Below are positions 11,801-22,243 of a stretch of 43,240 bases of DNA, in pieces (positions within the stretch are counted from its first letter, which is position 1; each line of letters begins with the position of its first letter). The DNA is taken from assembly GCA_030141605.1 (NCBI GenBank), contig JAQGDQ010001386.1, positions 1 to 43,240 on the forward strand. Direction: 5' to 3'. The DNA comes from Tubiluchus corallicola (taxonomy: Eukaryota > Priapulida > Priapulimorpha > Priapulimorphida > Tubiluchidae). The notes under the pieces are model-generated. The model ran no database searches. It was not told the DNA's origin and saw only the letters and a list, made by a program, of their open reading frames with translations. The translations under genes and the position numbers were made by a program.

Positions 11801-12870
11801 TAGCTGACTCAGTGTGGATAGATGATTATACACGTGCTTTGATGATAGAATTTAACTTGTTCAATACTAACACAAACTTATTCAGCATCGTGACGCTAGC
11901 GATTGAATTCAGTGGAATAGGTGCAGCATCACCTCACTATGACATTTTTACAATGGACCTTCTAAAGGGTGTGTCGCTTATAAACTGGTCAACTTTAACA
12001 AGTGGATTAGTTTACATAATTCTCCTTTTCGTCTTTTCCTATCAGGAAGCTAAAAAACTATATAATAAGAAATTTGCTTACTTTACACATTTAAGGACAT
12101 TTGTCGAACTGGGCATTTTGGGATCATCTGTAGCTGGTATAGTTCTCTTTTTCCAGAGAACTGTGCGTCTCAATGATAAGCTGTACCAGTACATTCAAAG
12201 TCAGGAAACTAAATTTCTCAGCTTTCAAGAAATTGCTGTGTACGACCTTGCACTTTCATGTGTGCTGGGCTTTCTAGTTTTTCTGGTAACCATTAAATTA
12301 TGGCTTATGTTAATGGTTGTTAAATTTATAGCCGTTTTCTTGTTTACGTTGAGCATTTCGGTTGACCCCATGATTAATTTTGGTATTATAATGATACTCG
12401 CCCTAGTGCCTTTTGCCATATTTGGAACAATTATGTTTGGCAATATGTATAAAGAGTTTAATAATATGATACATGCGTCAGAGACATTGTTATACTTGAG
12501 TGCACGAGCTGGCAAATTCTATCTGGTTGAAGTGTCTTCATTGTCAGTGTATGGTCATATATTTATATTAGTTTTTGTGTGTGTTTCTCTTTTGTTATTA
12601 CTTAGTACATTTAGGGCAATACTGATCAATTCTTATCGCTTTGTTGTTCGAAAATTTGAAAAAGAGAAGGCGCGGTATGATGTTATTAGTTATGCCAGCC
12701 GTCGACTGGACGTCAAACCAACTTTGTTAGGTTCGAGTAAAAAATCATTCCTTAATACTAGTAAATTATCTTTGCGTGGATTTAGCAAACATCCTAGATA
12801 CCAAAGTAAGCTAACCACAGTGAAAGAGGAAACGTCTGTACATAAAAACATGTTGTTGTTTAAAAAATAA
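8704..12870 (+). CDS. Gene B: 5'-truncated PKD1-like polycystin (3 exons)
   Basis: Mirror of gene A: exons 8,704-8,866, 9,475-9,657 and 11,717-12,870, all with GT-AG borders and compatible phases, giving 499 open codons from the TOP domain to the stop. The channel exon translates identically to that of gene A. The two TOP exons differ from gene A by one residue each (K to R in WYNGKP; A to E in FASKG). It lacks even the SYLVTKS exon, since homology to the left arm ends at about 8,424. No start codon in good context or promoter was recognised. It is a partial duplicate with an intact frame; whether it is expressed is unknown. Confidence 0.75.
8999..9382 (-). mobile_element. Solo LTR, right-arm copy, TG end deleted
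   Basis: Mirror of the LTR at 5,805. The end at 8,999 (TGTGAAAGTC, next to TAGAC) is intact. At the other end a 10-bp deletion has removed the TGTAGAAAT terminus and part of the duplication. Confidence 0.85.
9475..9657 (+). CDS. Gene B exon: TOP domain with PGW motif
   Basis: 183 nt after TGTTTTAG, ending G|GTATTG. FESKG agrees with gene C, so the Ala in gene A is the derived state. Confidence 0.85.
10229..10633 (-). mobile_element. LTR-like segment, right-arm copy
   Basis: Mirror of 4,553-4,957, with the same TATA-like and AATAAA signals on the minus strand. Limits are approximate. Confidence 0.3.
11469..11539. repeat. (ATC)n microsatellite, right arm
   Basis: Mirror of the tract at 3,642-3,712. 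Open frames read through it (poly-Asp on the minus strand) are artefacts. Confidence 0.9.
11717..12870 (+). CDS. Gene B last exon: polycystin channel S2-S6
   Basis: Begins after TTTTTGCAG with GTAAATTTGC (G-K-F-A-W-Y) and ends at the TAA inside AAAAAATAAATG. Translation is identical to the gene A exon, in contrast to the diverged outer arm. Helices and motifs are as described for gene A. Confidence 0.88.
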
Positions 12871-12871
12871 A
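12866..12871 (+). promoter_or_regulatory. AATAAA overlapping gene B stop codon
   Basis: Polyadenylation hexamer shares bases with the stop codon, mirroring gene A. Confidence 0.5.
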
Positions 12872-13020
12872 TGTACCTGATTTTCTTTTTTGGAATGCTA
12901 ACTGTTTGCTTTGTTTGCTTTTGAATGTGTAAATACTTCTAAGGCGGGGGTTCTTTTTTGATAATCTTTCCAATGAAGCAAACTGCAGTACATAAACCAC
13001 ATGGATGGGGTACTTTGTAT

Positions 13021-13446
13021 TTGACCTGATTAGTTATCTGTGCCATACAGCCACACATAGCTAGAATGTGTTAGTCATATGCTTAGAAAAGTAGCTGCCA
13101 ATCACCAAGCTAATTACTTGCAATTTAAACAATTTAATGTTGCGTAAAAAGTTCAACGAAAGCAGCTATAATACTGCTAAATTTCAGTGAAATTTCACCG
13201 TGTCTCAACTCTGTAAATACCTAATAATGATGATGATGATGATATAAATAATAAATAAACTGTATGAATATAATACTGCATTACTAATATTTAATGCATA
13301 CTAATAAATGCATTAAATATAAACATGGTAGAATACCAGATATATACGAGTCAGTCGCTGGCTAACTAGTTTTAAATTGCCAAAAAATACTCACCAAGTT
13401 CTCCGGACAACAAAAAAGAGAATGAGATAAACAGGATTTGGGTGTA
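13021..13446. other. Block present only in right arm
   Basis: The arms match up to GGGTACTTTGTATT and again from AAACTTTACCATT. The left arm has only a few bases between, while the right arm has about 425 bp. It contains a short ATG repeat and AT-rich sequence. No terminal repeats or duplication were recognised, so insertion versus deletion is undecided. Confidence 0.8.
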
Positions 13447-13544
13447 AAACTTTACCATTCTGTTTATTAATCCCTGTGCGATTATCTCTTTAATATTACC
13501 AGCTTACTAGCTTGACAAACTTGCATGGATGCAGAATAGTGCTT

Positions 13545-14328
13545 CAGTAAGTCCTCGCTTAACGTGGCTAATGTGTTCCAACAAAATGTGACATTAAGTG
13601 AAACATCGTTAAATGAAGCCACGAGTTCCATAATGTAAAAGAATTGAAATTCGTTCCAGAGACAAAAATCAAAAACGCCCTAAATCATATAGGTTAATCA
13701 TTCTATGAGTTTTATTCATATTTCTACTGATAAAATTTAATGTCTTCCTGCTTGTCTAAAACCATCTATATATTTTATAGATATGTTTATAGATATTATA
13801 GATATAGGTGTTATATATTTATATATATAAATATTTTATATAGTTATTTTACAGTACTTATCAATACCTAGCTATACGTGTTTCTCTTTGGTTAACTTAA
13901 GCCTAGTCAATAGTTGAACAACAAACACTGGAGAGTCAAAAGTAAGCCCTGGGACCACCATGTGAATTTTACCTACATACTTAGTGTGGTTGCTACAGCA
14001 ACAGGCTGCAGGCAAAATTGCTCCCTGGTCATTTGATAGTCGATACAAACGGCTAGTAGTACAGGAGTGGTCAGTGGTCAGTCGTGAAGCAAAAGCATAT
14101 ATAATAATTACATTGTTTACATTACTAGTGCGTTTTTGAACAGAATAAGGCAACAGGTGCTGTATTAGTGCATCAAATTAGGTAAAAATATCGTTAATTA
14201 AATGAAAATTTTCCTTGAGCAAAGTAAAAATTTGTCGTTAATGCAAGATGTGCGTCCTTAAGTGAAGATAGATGTGAAATGATCGGAGTCATTAAAATGA
14301 AACGTCGTTAAATGAGGAATCGTTAGTG
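13545..14328. mobile_element. Tigger/pogo-like MITE, right-arm copy
   Basis: Starts CAGTAAGTCCTCGCTTAACG, the best-preserved terminus in the window, and ends CGTTAGTG next to TA. Same element as 1,273-2,055. Confidence 0.65.
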
Positions 14329-15327
14329 TACAATATTTTTGGTATGAAGACCCCTCCATGTGGAAAACAATCCACCACCTCTGAGCTACTGCAAACTCCA
14401 GGTCATCCACATTGTTTATCAGTCATAGTAGTAACTGTTATATTTATACTGTGACAAACAATTATTTATTATTTGTCAGGTATTTAGACCCATATTCGTT
14501 TAAAATTATCAAACGAGTAGTCAAATTAAAAAGCACCAGCGATGGCTGTTACCAAAATTTATCTAACTAAACGTCCGATAATAACTTGCATTAGTAGCAA
14601 AATAAACAAAAAAAAATCTGTTTATCGCGACATTTAGGAAGCTTGCACTGCTATTGTATTGTGAACTTTCAGAATATAGTGCAGAATAAATTATTTTGGA
14701 TAACATTTCTAACATCTCCAAATATCTCTTGAATCTAATGTGCGAAGATACTCAGAATTTGATCATACAATGCATTTCGACGAAAATTTGATCATTAGGG
14801 AAATTTGAAATTACAGTGAAAAACAATGTTATGCATACCATCTCTGCTGTAATACTGAGGTCAACTATAAACATACACCAATCATATTATTCCGTTTTTG
14901 TTCATATAACTAGAATAAATTTATTTTAGTTAGTGTACTGATAATTTGTTTTAATATTGTATGGTGTTGTTAATTTCTAGAATTTAATATTTCCCTAGTG
15001 GAGTTTTTCTGTTACATTCCTTGACAATGATTACCTGTTCATTGAAATGCATTGGACGAATAAATTTAAAATATCTTTGAATATCTAAAAAACTCATATT
15101 ACCAAAGAAAATTCTATTGGTTTAATTTGCTATTTTAGTGTGTTTTGTTATTGTAAATAATGTTTTGGATTTAAACAAGATAAACTAAGATAAGGAGAAC
15201 GATCGTTCTGCACCTTTACTGCCATGCAAGACTATTATTTACAAGATATTAGAAAGATGACTGCATATTATCGAAAATTGGACAATAAATAATATTTAAT
15301 TATATTTAATTTATATACGCATATGTA

Positions 15328-15353
15328 CACACGCACGCACGCATGCACACACG

Positions 15354-15424
<71 letters not shown>
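15328..15424. repeat. (AC)n microsatellite
   Basis: Mirror of the (TG)n tract at 123-220. Confidence 0.95.
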
Positions 15425-15428
<4 letters not shown>

Positions 15429-15477
15429 CAAAGGCTTATATGAAGAAGCTATGATACTGTTATAGTCTAGATCCATC

Positions 15478-15790
15478 TCAGGTTGTATAGAGCGGCATTT
15501 AAATGATAAAATTTCGCAGCAGATGAGAAAAGTTAAAGAATCCAGAATACGAGTATAAAATTGACTTTTTGAATAACCAGTAGCTGAGCATCTTCAACCA
15601 GAATGACACGGGAACAAACTTTTGTATGAAAATTAACAGCCTACAGCATTCACCTTTACAGACAGAAAGGCCAGGTTGAAATCGTCGAAGTATGGCACGC
15701 TTTCTACTTTTATACAGGTACATTAGCATTACAAGGCTTCTCAGCCATAACCATTACTAACATTAGGGGGGTGGCCAATATCGGTCTTCC
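15478..15790. repeat. Dispersed repeat R1, copy 1
   Basis: Runs from CTCAGGTTGTATAGAGCGGC to the ACATTAGGGGG region. A diverged direct copy is at 16,806-17,118, and the first ~70 bases of the window are the reverse complement of its start. Shared landmarks are TACAGACAGAAAGGCCAGG and TATACAGGTACATT. No coding potential; class unknown. Confidence 0.8.
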
Positions 15791-15944
15791 CAACAATATT
15801 ATGAACATTTGTTATCATTTACATAATATGTTGATGGTGATTGATGCTTTTATTTTATGGAGAAAGTGTAGATTAACAAATTAATACCACTTTCAATGTT
15901 TGCATAAGGTATTCATCATTACTGATCCAACCTTTTGTTTGTAT

Positions 15945-16560
15945 AGTCCTCGCTTAAGGCCTTCCCGTTTAGCAATGTTTTGTTTTAATGACGCTGAACA
16001 TTTAACACCCTTTTCTCACTTAACCCTTTCAAACCCGTTGTATCCCGTGGAATACGAGAATATTTTCTGCCTTTAAAATTAATAAAATTTTAAAACTAAC
16101 AGTTATTTGATCTGTTAATAGTTATTTTGATTTAAGCCAATAACAATAGACTAAAAATGGGGATAAAATGGCAAACTAGAAAATCTACATAGCATAAAAA
16201 ACTGCGCAAGGTACAGTACTTTAGAGATGACTTAGTACAGATCAGGATAGCATTCATACTAAATGTCTTAAATACTTTAAAAAATTATCAGCAGTTGCAA
16301 AATGAAGCACATTTTATGCCTCTATTGAATCCCAATGTATCCCGTGGGATACAGGCTATATTTAGCACGCGGGCACAGGTAGAAAAAAATATTTATTATG
16401 TGTAAACAAATGGACATACTGAACAAAGTACAAAACCAAAAAAAATTTTTATTAAAAAAAAATTGGGACTGAAAGGGTTAATAATGCAACGTTTTGTTTT
16501 AAAGTTTTTTTTACTTTGCTCAAAGTTATTTTTTATTTTACCAACAATAGCAATATCTAC
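15945..16560. mobile_element. Tigger-like MITE interrupted by a second MITE
   Basis: Begins TATAGTCCTCGCTTAAGG and continues with TTTAATGACG and TTTTCTCACTTAA. After 454 bp of inserted element it resumes with TTTTTACTTTGCTCAAAG, which matches the Tigger-like copy near 1,375-1,390. The far end is unclear. Confidence 0.55.
16024..16477. mobile_element. piggyBac-like MITE with TTAA duplication
   Basis: 454 bp bounded by TTAA at 16,020-16,023 and 16,478-16,481. The ends are CCCTTTCAAACCCG and (complemented) CCCTTTCAGTCCC, typical of piggyBac termini. Inner motif TGTATCCCGTGG recurs as an inverted pair. It is nested in the Tigger-like element. No transposase. A second, 3'-eroded copy is at 40,855. 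Confidence 0.8.
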
Positions 16561-16805
16561 AAAAAAACACTCTGATAATGAAAGCAGAGAGACGACCGTG
16601 ACATGAACCAGCCATAGACCACGACAAACCTTGTGTTCGTTAGTTATGCATGCATCCATTTCTGGTCATATAATGGATGTGATATAATGACGAATTTTTG
16701 TGATTTGTTATATAGTGCAAGCAGCTATCACAGCAGAGGAAAACTTAATGCCTCAAAAGTCTCAAAAATTATAAAATTGTAACGGATTCAGGTTCCCGCA
16801 CGGAT

Positions 16806-17118
16806 CCCCTCCTCAGGATGTATAGAGCGGCATACAAGTTATGAAATACTTTACAGCAGACGAGAAAAGTAAAAAGAATACGAATGCAAAATAAACTTTA
16901 ACGCACAACCAGTAGCTCCATGACATGTGAACAGACCTTAGTATAAAAATCAGCAAACCTAGAGCATTCAACCTTACAGACAGAAAGGCCAGGTTGGAAT
17001 CGTCAAATCACGGCATGCATTCTGTCTTATACAGGTACATTTGCATTACTGGGCTTCTTCAACCATACCCATTACTAACATTAGGGGGTTGGTCAAAATC
17101 GTCCTACGTAACATTATT
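16806..17118. repeat. Dispersed repeat R1, copy 2
   Basis: Direct, diverged copy of 15,478-15,790 with the same landmark motifs. Confidence 0.8.
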
Positions 17119-17493
17119 TATTTAACAGCTTTCGCCCTAACGGGCCTCATCAACTGAAAATAACAGCTATTTACACGGCCACTGGAAAGTGAAATCATTT
17201 ACTTAAACAAGCACATTGCATCAGCAGGTTAACTCCTTTGCTTAATAAATCGAGGGCCACGCACACAACATTGTTTTGCAGTACCGTAATGTGGCTGATT
17301 TTCGCAAATTCATCCTCTAGATGGCAGTACAAACTCGGTTTCCGCCAATTTTTTGAACAAAGTGAACAATTTAAAGTGCGTGCTTAATTCTCTTATTCTG
17401 GCAAATACGACATTTTGTATGCTATCGTCAGTAAATTAAGTAATAAACCACAACCATTCAGCAAATGTAGCAACTCATTATATAGACTGTTTA
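17119..17493. other. Intergenic, no feature assigned
   Basis: Contains a small GC-rich foldback near 17,128-17,150 (GCCCTAACGGGC) and an AGATGGCAGT motif near 17,319. No exon or RNA gene recognised. Confidence 0.4.
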
Positions 17494-18254
17494 TGTGGAA
17501 GTTGGAATTGTACATTTTTAATTAGGTGCTGCCATCTGTGAACTAATCCTGTTACATTCTTACATTCTACCAGCTACTTACCCCCAGTATAATTGTATGG
17601 TCCAGTGAATGCATATTCACTGGTTCTCTCCCTATTTTTAAGTAATTGTTTTTGTGAAGCATGTACAAGTCTGCATAGGTCACCTATACCTATATGTACT
17701 GACTGGTTTTACTTTCTAGTCACTCTCTAACTCTCAGTGTTCAGTGCAGGACACTCTAACTCTCAGTGTTCAGTGCAGGACTCTCTAACTTTCAGTGTTC
17801 AGTGCAGGACTCTCTAACTCTCAGTGTTCAGTGCAGGACTCTCTAACTCTCAGTGTTCAGTGCAGGACACTCTCATTCTCAGTGTTCAGTGCAGGACTCT
17901 CTAACTCTCAGTGTTCAGTGCAGGACTCTCTAACTCTCAGTGTTCAGTGCAGGACTCTCTAACTCTCAGTGTTCAGTGCAGGACTCTCTAACTCTCAGTG
18001 TTCAGTGCAGGACTCTCTAACTCTCAGTGTTCAGTGCAGGACTCTCTAACTCTCAGTGTTCGGTGTAGGACTCTCTAACTCTCAGTGTTCAGTGCAGGAC
18101 TCTCTAACTCTCAGTCTTCAGTGCAGCAGTCATGCTACTCATGTGTCTTTAGTTTAATAAACACTTTTCTGTTTGTGCAGTGCAAATATGTATTATAGAT
18201 TTTTTATTCTTGTTCTACAAGTGAGTGATCTACAACTTCAAACATGACTTCCCA
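17494..18254 (+). mobile_element. Solo LTR with expanded tandem core, TSD GTTTA
   Basis: Starts TGTGGAAGTTGG, ends ATGACTTCCCA, and is flanked by perfect GTTTA duplications at 17,489-17,493 and 18,255-18,259. At 761 bp it is about twice the length of the copy at 5,805; the excess is the tandem block at 17,720-18,125. Has the shared GGTGCTGCCATCT motif and AATAAACAC near 18,156. Confidence 0.9.
17720..18125. repeat. 29-bp tandem array inside LTR, ~14 copies
   Basis: Unit is CTCTCTAACTCTCAG followed by TGTTCAGTGCAGGA, repeated about 14 times with few variants. Other LTR copies have only one to two units. Confidence 0.9.
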
Positions 18255-18259
18255 GTTTA

Positions 18260-19380
18260 TATAAACAGATTCTATTTTATTAGAAAAATTCTCAAGCTTG
18301 GTGACGAGTGAGGCAGTGGTCACTCGAAACGCTGCAAACAAATTCACATAGTCATGGAATTTACATCTTTATGAACGTAATCGTCGCTGTCACGAGATTG
18401 AATTGTGGAAATAATAACCAAAACTTATCATACATTTTGGCCAGTAAGAACTGTAGAATTTCTCCTAATATTGTTTAAAGACATTAACAGAACTACTTAC
18501 ACGATGAATTGTTTGTGACGTCACTACGAAAATAACAAAATTCTCATTTCAAAATACAACATCTATCTTTGTTTGCGAGTTTAATTGTCACGTGGTGTTC
18601 CAAATTTTTCTCTATTTCATAAACGCCTGAATGAAAATTTAAGGCACGCTGACTTCACAGTCAGAACGTTCCCACTAGTACAATGTTAAGCATTTTTGAT
18701 GTGGCATAAAAATAGTGAGTTTGGTCGAGGTTTTCGTGTCTAATGTCGGATACTGAATGAGTCCACGGGCAACCTAGATGGCTGACATGTGTTTATTCAA
18801 ATCTTCTCTGTTTACTAAAGCCTCCTCTGTTTTTATTTATTATGAAATCGTCATGCCGAATAGGATGTCAAGAGTAAAACCTAACGAGCGCCGATCATTA
18901 CGGGATGTGTGTCACATATTTAAAAAAATGCTGTGCTTCTGCCATTTTGAATTTAAGATGCTAAATACCAGCAATTGATCGCTGGATTTCCAGAATTTCT
19001 TTCAAAACTACAAAACCATTTACAAAATGGCGTGCTCATGCATTTGTTTATCTGTTCTTTGCTGATATCACATCTGTTTTTGTGACAACAAAGAAGTGAA
19101 TATGCTTAACAGTAAAATGGGTTTAAAAGTTTAGCAGTGACAATTTAACCTTTACTTGATCTGTCAGTAGTTTACTGACATCCTAGAAATGACTTAAAGG
19201 ACAAGAAAAGGGGCACCTGAAGTAGGTTTCAGAAAAATCGCCTTAAAAAATCATATTACTTTATAACAATTTTATGCGCATATCTTACTCGCACTGAAAG
19301 TAATAATTTTAGTTTCTTTTCATTTTAAATCTCCCGCAATACTGTTCTGAAGTCGCCATTATATGACGTCATGTACCAAA
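18260..19380. other. Intergenic, no gene seen
   Basis: No supported exon; the 66-codon open stretch at 18,778 has no recognisable features. TGACGTCA palindromes occur at 18,516 and 19,364. Confidence 0.45.
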
Positions 19381-19860
19381 CGTAAATGAAGGGAAGAAAA
19401 GGCAATGTTAAATTATGTCTCAGAAGACTCCGTGCAAATCTATATTACTTAGATTTTCGCTTACCTGCTAGAGAGATCTATGTGACTAGGAAAGAAAATA
19501 TTAATTATTTAAAATGTTGTCACCAATTGGTAAAATATCAATGACTCACCCTCCAGGGGGCACCACTCACAAACCAAAAAACGTATTTTTAATCTTATTG
19601 ACAAGATACAGTAATTTTAAATATTATTTTGTTAGTAACATGTCTGCTACGAGTACTCTGATTATTTTTTCAAACTTTACAAAATATTATCTAAACTTGT
19701 TTCAAATGACCTGTCGTGAAAATGGCTGCGTCTAACGGTCATCGCGGGAGTTTAAATTTACATGTTTTATACAGCGTGACTGCCGATTGAAGTCCTGCAC
19801 ATAAAATTTCAAAACGAATTTTTCAAGCATTATGTAAGTGGAGGGTTTTCTTGTGATTTA
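19381..19860. repeat. Dispersed repeat R2, copy 1
   Basis: About 480 bp matching 26,905-27,379 in direct orientation with indels. Landmarks: GAAAAGGCAATGTTAAATTA, GACTCACCCTCCAGGG, TGTTTCAAATGACCT. No coding capacity; it may start earlier in this copy. Class unknown. Confidence 0.8.
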
Positions 19861-20082
19861 TATAGTAAAATGTGTCACACAAGTAATGACCTCTTCTGAC
19901 AGTTATACCTCGTGTCTTTCAGAGCAAGTGCAAACCTGCAGCTTCCGACACAATTGTAGATTTTAAATAACGATCACTACGTTCCATGTACAGCAAAAAC
20001 CAAAATGTTCCCTTCTACTGTTGAAACTTGACTTATAATATCGAGATTTTGATTTTGCGTCGATACACATCAGTTTTAAAAC

Positions 20083-20701
20083 ATGGAGGTAATTTTGTTG
20101 TCTACCGTTTACACTTTGACTTTCGTTATAAATTGCAAATCAACTGGCTTAGCTCCCTGTCAGGAAAAGACGGTACCTCTAAGCAAAAGAATTGCTGAGT
20201 GCCACTACGGAGGCAGGACGACAAACAATACTCAGCAGAATCAGTGCAATGTGTTCTGTGATTTACATGGTGCAACAGAAGACAACCTAACAGATTTAGT
20301 TTCACGATTAGAAGGGAATATGTTGAACGTCTACTTCTTTTATTATGCGCATGCTCAGCTGCCCAAAAACTTCTTTCAAGGAAAGTTGGTTAGAACGTTA
20401 TCAATATCAGACACCAATCTGGAAACATTGGGAAAGCATTCAATATATGGGATTATGGAAATTTTGATTTTATCTAGTAACTATCAACTTATTTCCTTGC
20501 ACTCCGAGGCTTTCAATATGGCTACTTTTACAACGCTCAAAATTGAAAATAATTATAATTTGACTGGAGTTATGAACTTCGATTTCACAGAAAATCCATT
20601 GTTTAGGAAACTTCGAATAGTTAATAGTGGAATAGAGGGATGTATGGAGCCAAAATTACGCAAAAGCGTTCCACGAAAAGAGGTGACGGTGCAGTTATTG
20701 A
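20083..20701 (+). CDS. LRR protein exon 1: signal peptide and LRRs
   Basis: Runs from the ATG to the A before GTAAGT. Without splicing, the frame would end two codons later (AGT AAG TAA), before any C-cap or anchor, which supports the intron. Confidence 0.85.
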
Positions 20702-21670
20702 GTAAGTAACTCAGGAATTGCAAGTTCATATTTAAGTAATTCTTTTTTTGTTCATATCTCGAGTATCAATTTTGCTTTCTTGTGGAAGGCTATCGAGCAG
20801 AACATAGGAATGTTCTGAAATATTTTGCATTTTTTTGGTTTAATTCGCTTTATTTAATCCAGAAAAACTACTTACAATAATGGATAAGTGTAAATTTTTT
20901 TTAGAATTTATTAGAATTAAATTAATTGCCAAATCAAATCATACCAAATTCTTTTCACTCTAAGAACTTAGGTTCGAATACAATGTACAAAAATACGTAA
21001 TCATAAATAGAGTAATAAATGTAATAAATAAGGTAGTAATAGAGTCAACGAGATTGGTAGATGAATTAGAAGCAAGAATTAGAATAGCCGAGAACCAACT
21101 AAAAGTTATGATTAAACTCTTTGTTTGGATAGTGAATTTTTTTACTCAAGCATTTACTTTAGATCAAACTTAAAATTTATACTTTCAGATAACAAGCTTC
21201 TTTGTGACTGTGATCTAATCTGGATAAAGTTGTATCCCTGGTCAGTCACAAGTCAAGTTGATTGTTTCAAGCCAACTGGTAAACTCAGGGCTGATATAGA
21301 AGACTTTGACTGTTCTAATTTATCAGCACTCAAAGAAAATGATGCAGTTATAATGTCATCACTTGACGACTCATCAAAAGATGAGGTCAACTCAAGTGCA
21401 GTAAAAGCTCGTGCTGATACGCCAATAAAGGTGAGCAGAGCAATAAAGATTGTTGTCTCAGCGTCCGTCATATCGATTGTAGCGTGCTCGATTATGATAG
21501 TTTTGCAGGTAAAGAGGAAACGAAATGGTTCAGCAACTGTGGCTGAAAGCACACAAGAAGCAACAACCTCAAGCTCACATTCAGTACCAGAACTAGACAA
21601 TATAGCAGTCGAGGAGAAACTAATAGAACAGCTTAATAAAAGAATGGTTAGATGGAGCTATTCACTCTGA
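20083..21670 (+). CDS. Leucine-rich-repeat single-pass membrane protein (2 exons)
   Basis: Joined from 20,083-20,701 and 21,189-21,670 (donor A|GTAAGT, acceptor CTTTCAG, phase 1), giving 366 residues. Residues 1-22 look like a signal peptide (hydrophobic ILLSTVYTLTFVI). A cysteine-rich N-cap follows (C-Q-E-K, A-E-C, N-V-F-C-D-L), then irregular LRRs at about 90-190 (LPKNFFQGKLVRTLSIS, LETLGKHSIYGIMEILILSS). The LRR C-cap begins at 207 (KLLCDCDLIWIK...VDCFKP...FDCS). A TM helix lies at about 291-314, then a KRKR stop-transfer and a ~50-residue Ser/Thr-rich tail. The start codon has a favourable context (AAACATGG). The layout suggests an adhesion or receptor role at the cell surface; ligand unknown. 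It is convergent with gene C. Family resemblance is at the level of LRR architecture only. Confidence 0.85.
21189..21670 (+). CDS. LRR protein exon 2: LRRCT, TM and tail
   Basis: Begins after ATACTTTCAG. LLCDCD...C...C cysteine spacing is the LRRCT signature. Ends at TGA. The upstream in-frame ATG at 21,125 is intronic. Confidence 0.85.
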
Positions 21671-21809
21671 TACTAGAATGTTCAAATCATTGTTAACCAT
21701 TGTCCCTGGACGTGTTGGTCCAGGGAGATATACGTTGTTTAGTAAAACATTCTTGGTAGACACAGTTTTTAAACAGCACATCTTTAGGTAGTTTCACATG
21801 AACTAAGTA

Positions 21810-22241
21810 CAGTCATTTGCAAAAGTTTAAGACCAAAGTGATTTTTTCATAAAAATTTACGAAACCATTGTTTGACATGGTTCCATCTAAAAACTATCCA
21901 TTTATTCTTATAGAAAAATATACTACAGCATAGTTTGTATGTTTTTATCCAAAAATAGTCACAGTCCTTGAACATTTTAGTACTTTGTATGGTCGCCGAA
22001 GTTGTCAATCACTGCCTTCATTCTAAGAGGCAAACGGGAAATTAGGTTTTGGCAGTACTCGGAAGTAATTTCTTTAACCCAAACGTATTTGATAACTCTT
22101 CGCAAGTCTTCCGCACTTGATGGCTGCCTGTCTGACCACTAGCAGTATGATGCAATCAACAAAGAATCTGATGCAATCAGGGTACAGTATGATGAAAATC
22201 CCGAAAACTCGAGCTTGGTCTTGAACTTTTGCAAATGACTG
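21810..22241. mobile_element. Tc1/mariner-like deletion element
   Basis: Ends CAGTCATTTGCAAAAGTT / complement, a ~27-bp inverted repeat with one mismatch, flanked by TA at 21,808-21,809 and 22,242-22,243. The minus strand near 21,985-22,080 still reads KEITSEYCQNLISRLP, then AVIDNFGDHTKY, the C-terminal end of a Tc1-type transposase. The rest of the gene is gone, so it is a non-autonomous 432-bp relic. Confidence 0.85.
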
Positions 22242-22243
22242 TA

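Larger units (their letters stand above)
8424..15547. repeat. Right arm of giant inverted repeat
   Basis: Mirror copy of bases 1-6,771. It holds gene B, whose channel exon encodes the same protein segment as gene A. Differences from the left arm include a ~425-bp extra block (13,021-13,446), a 10-bp deletion at the LTR terminus near 9,382 and a replaced patch near 10,910-10,960. Homology stops at 15,547 only because the left arm reaches the window edge. Confidence 0.95.

Noticed and set aside
17720-18125. CRISPR-like array
   Set aside because: Units are contiguous 29-mers without unique spacers, inside an LTR of a eukaryotic genome.
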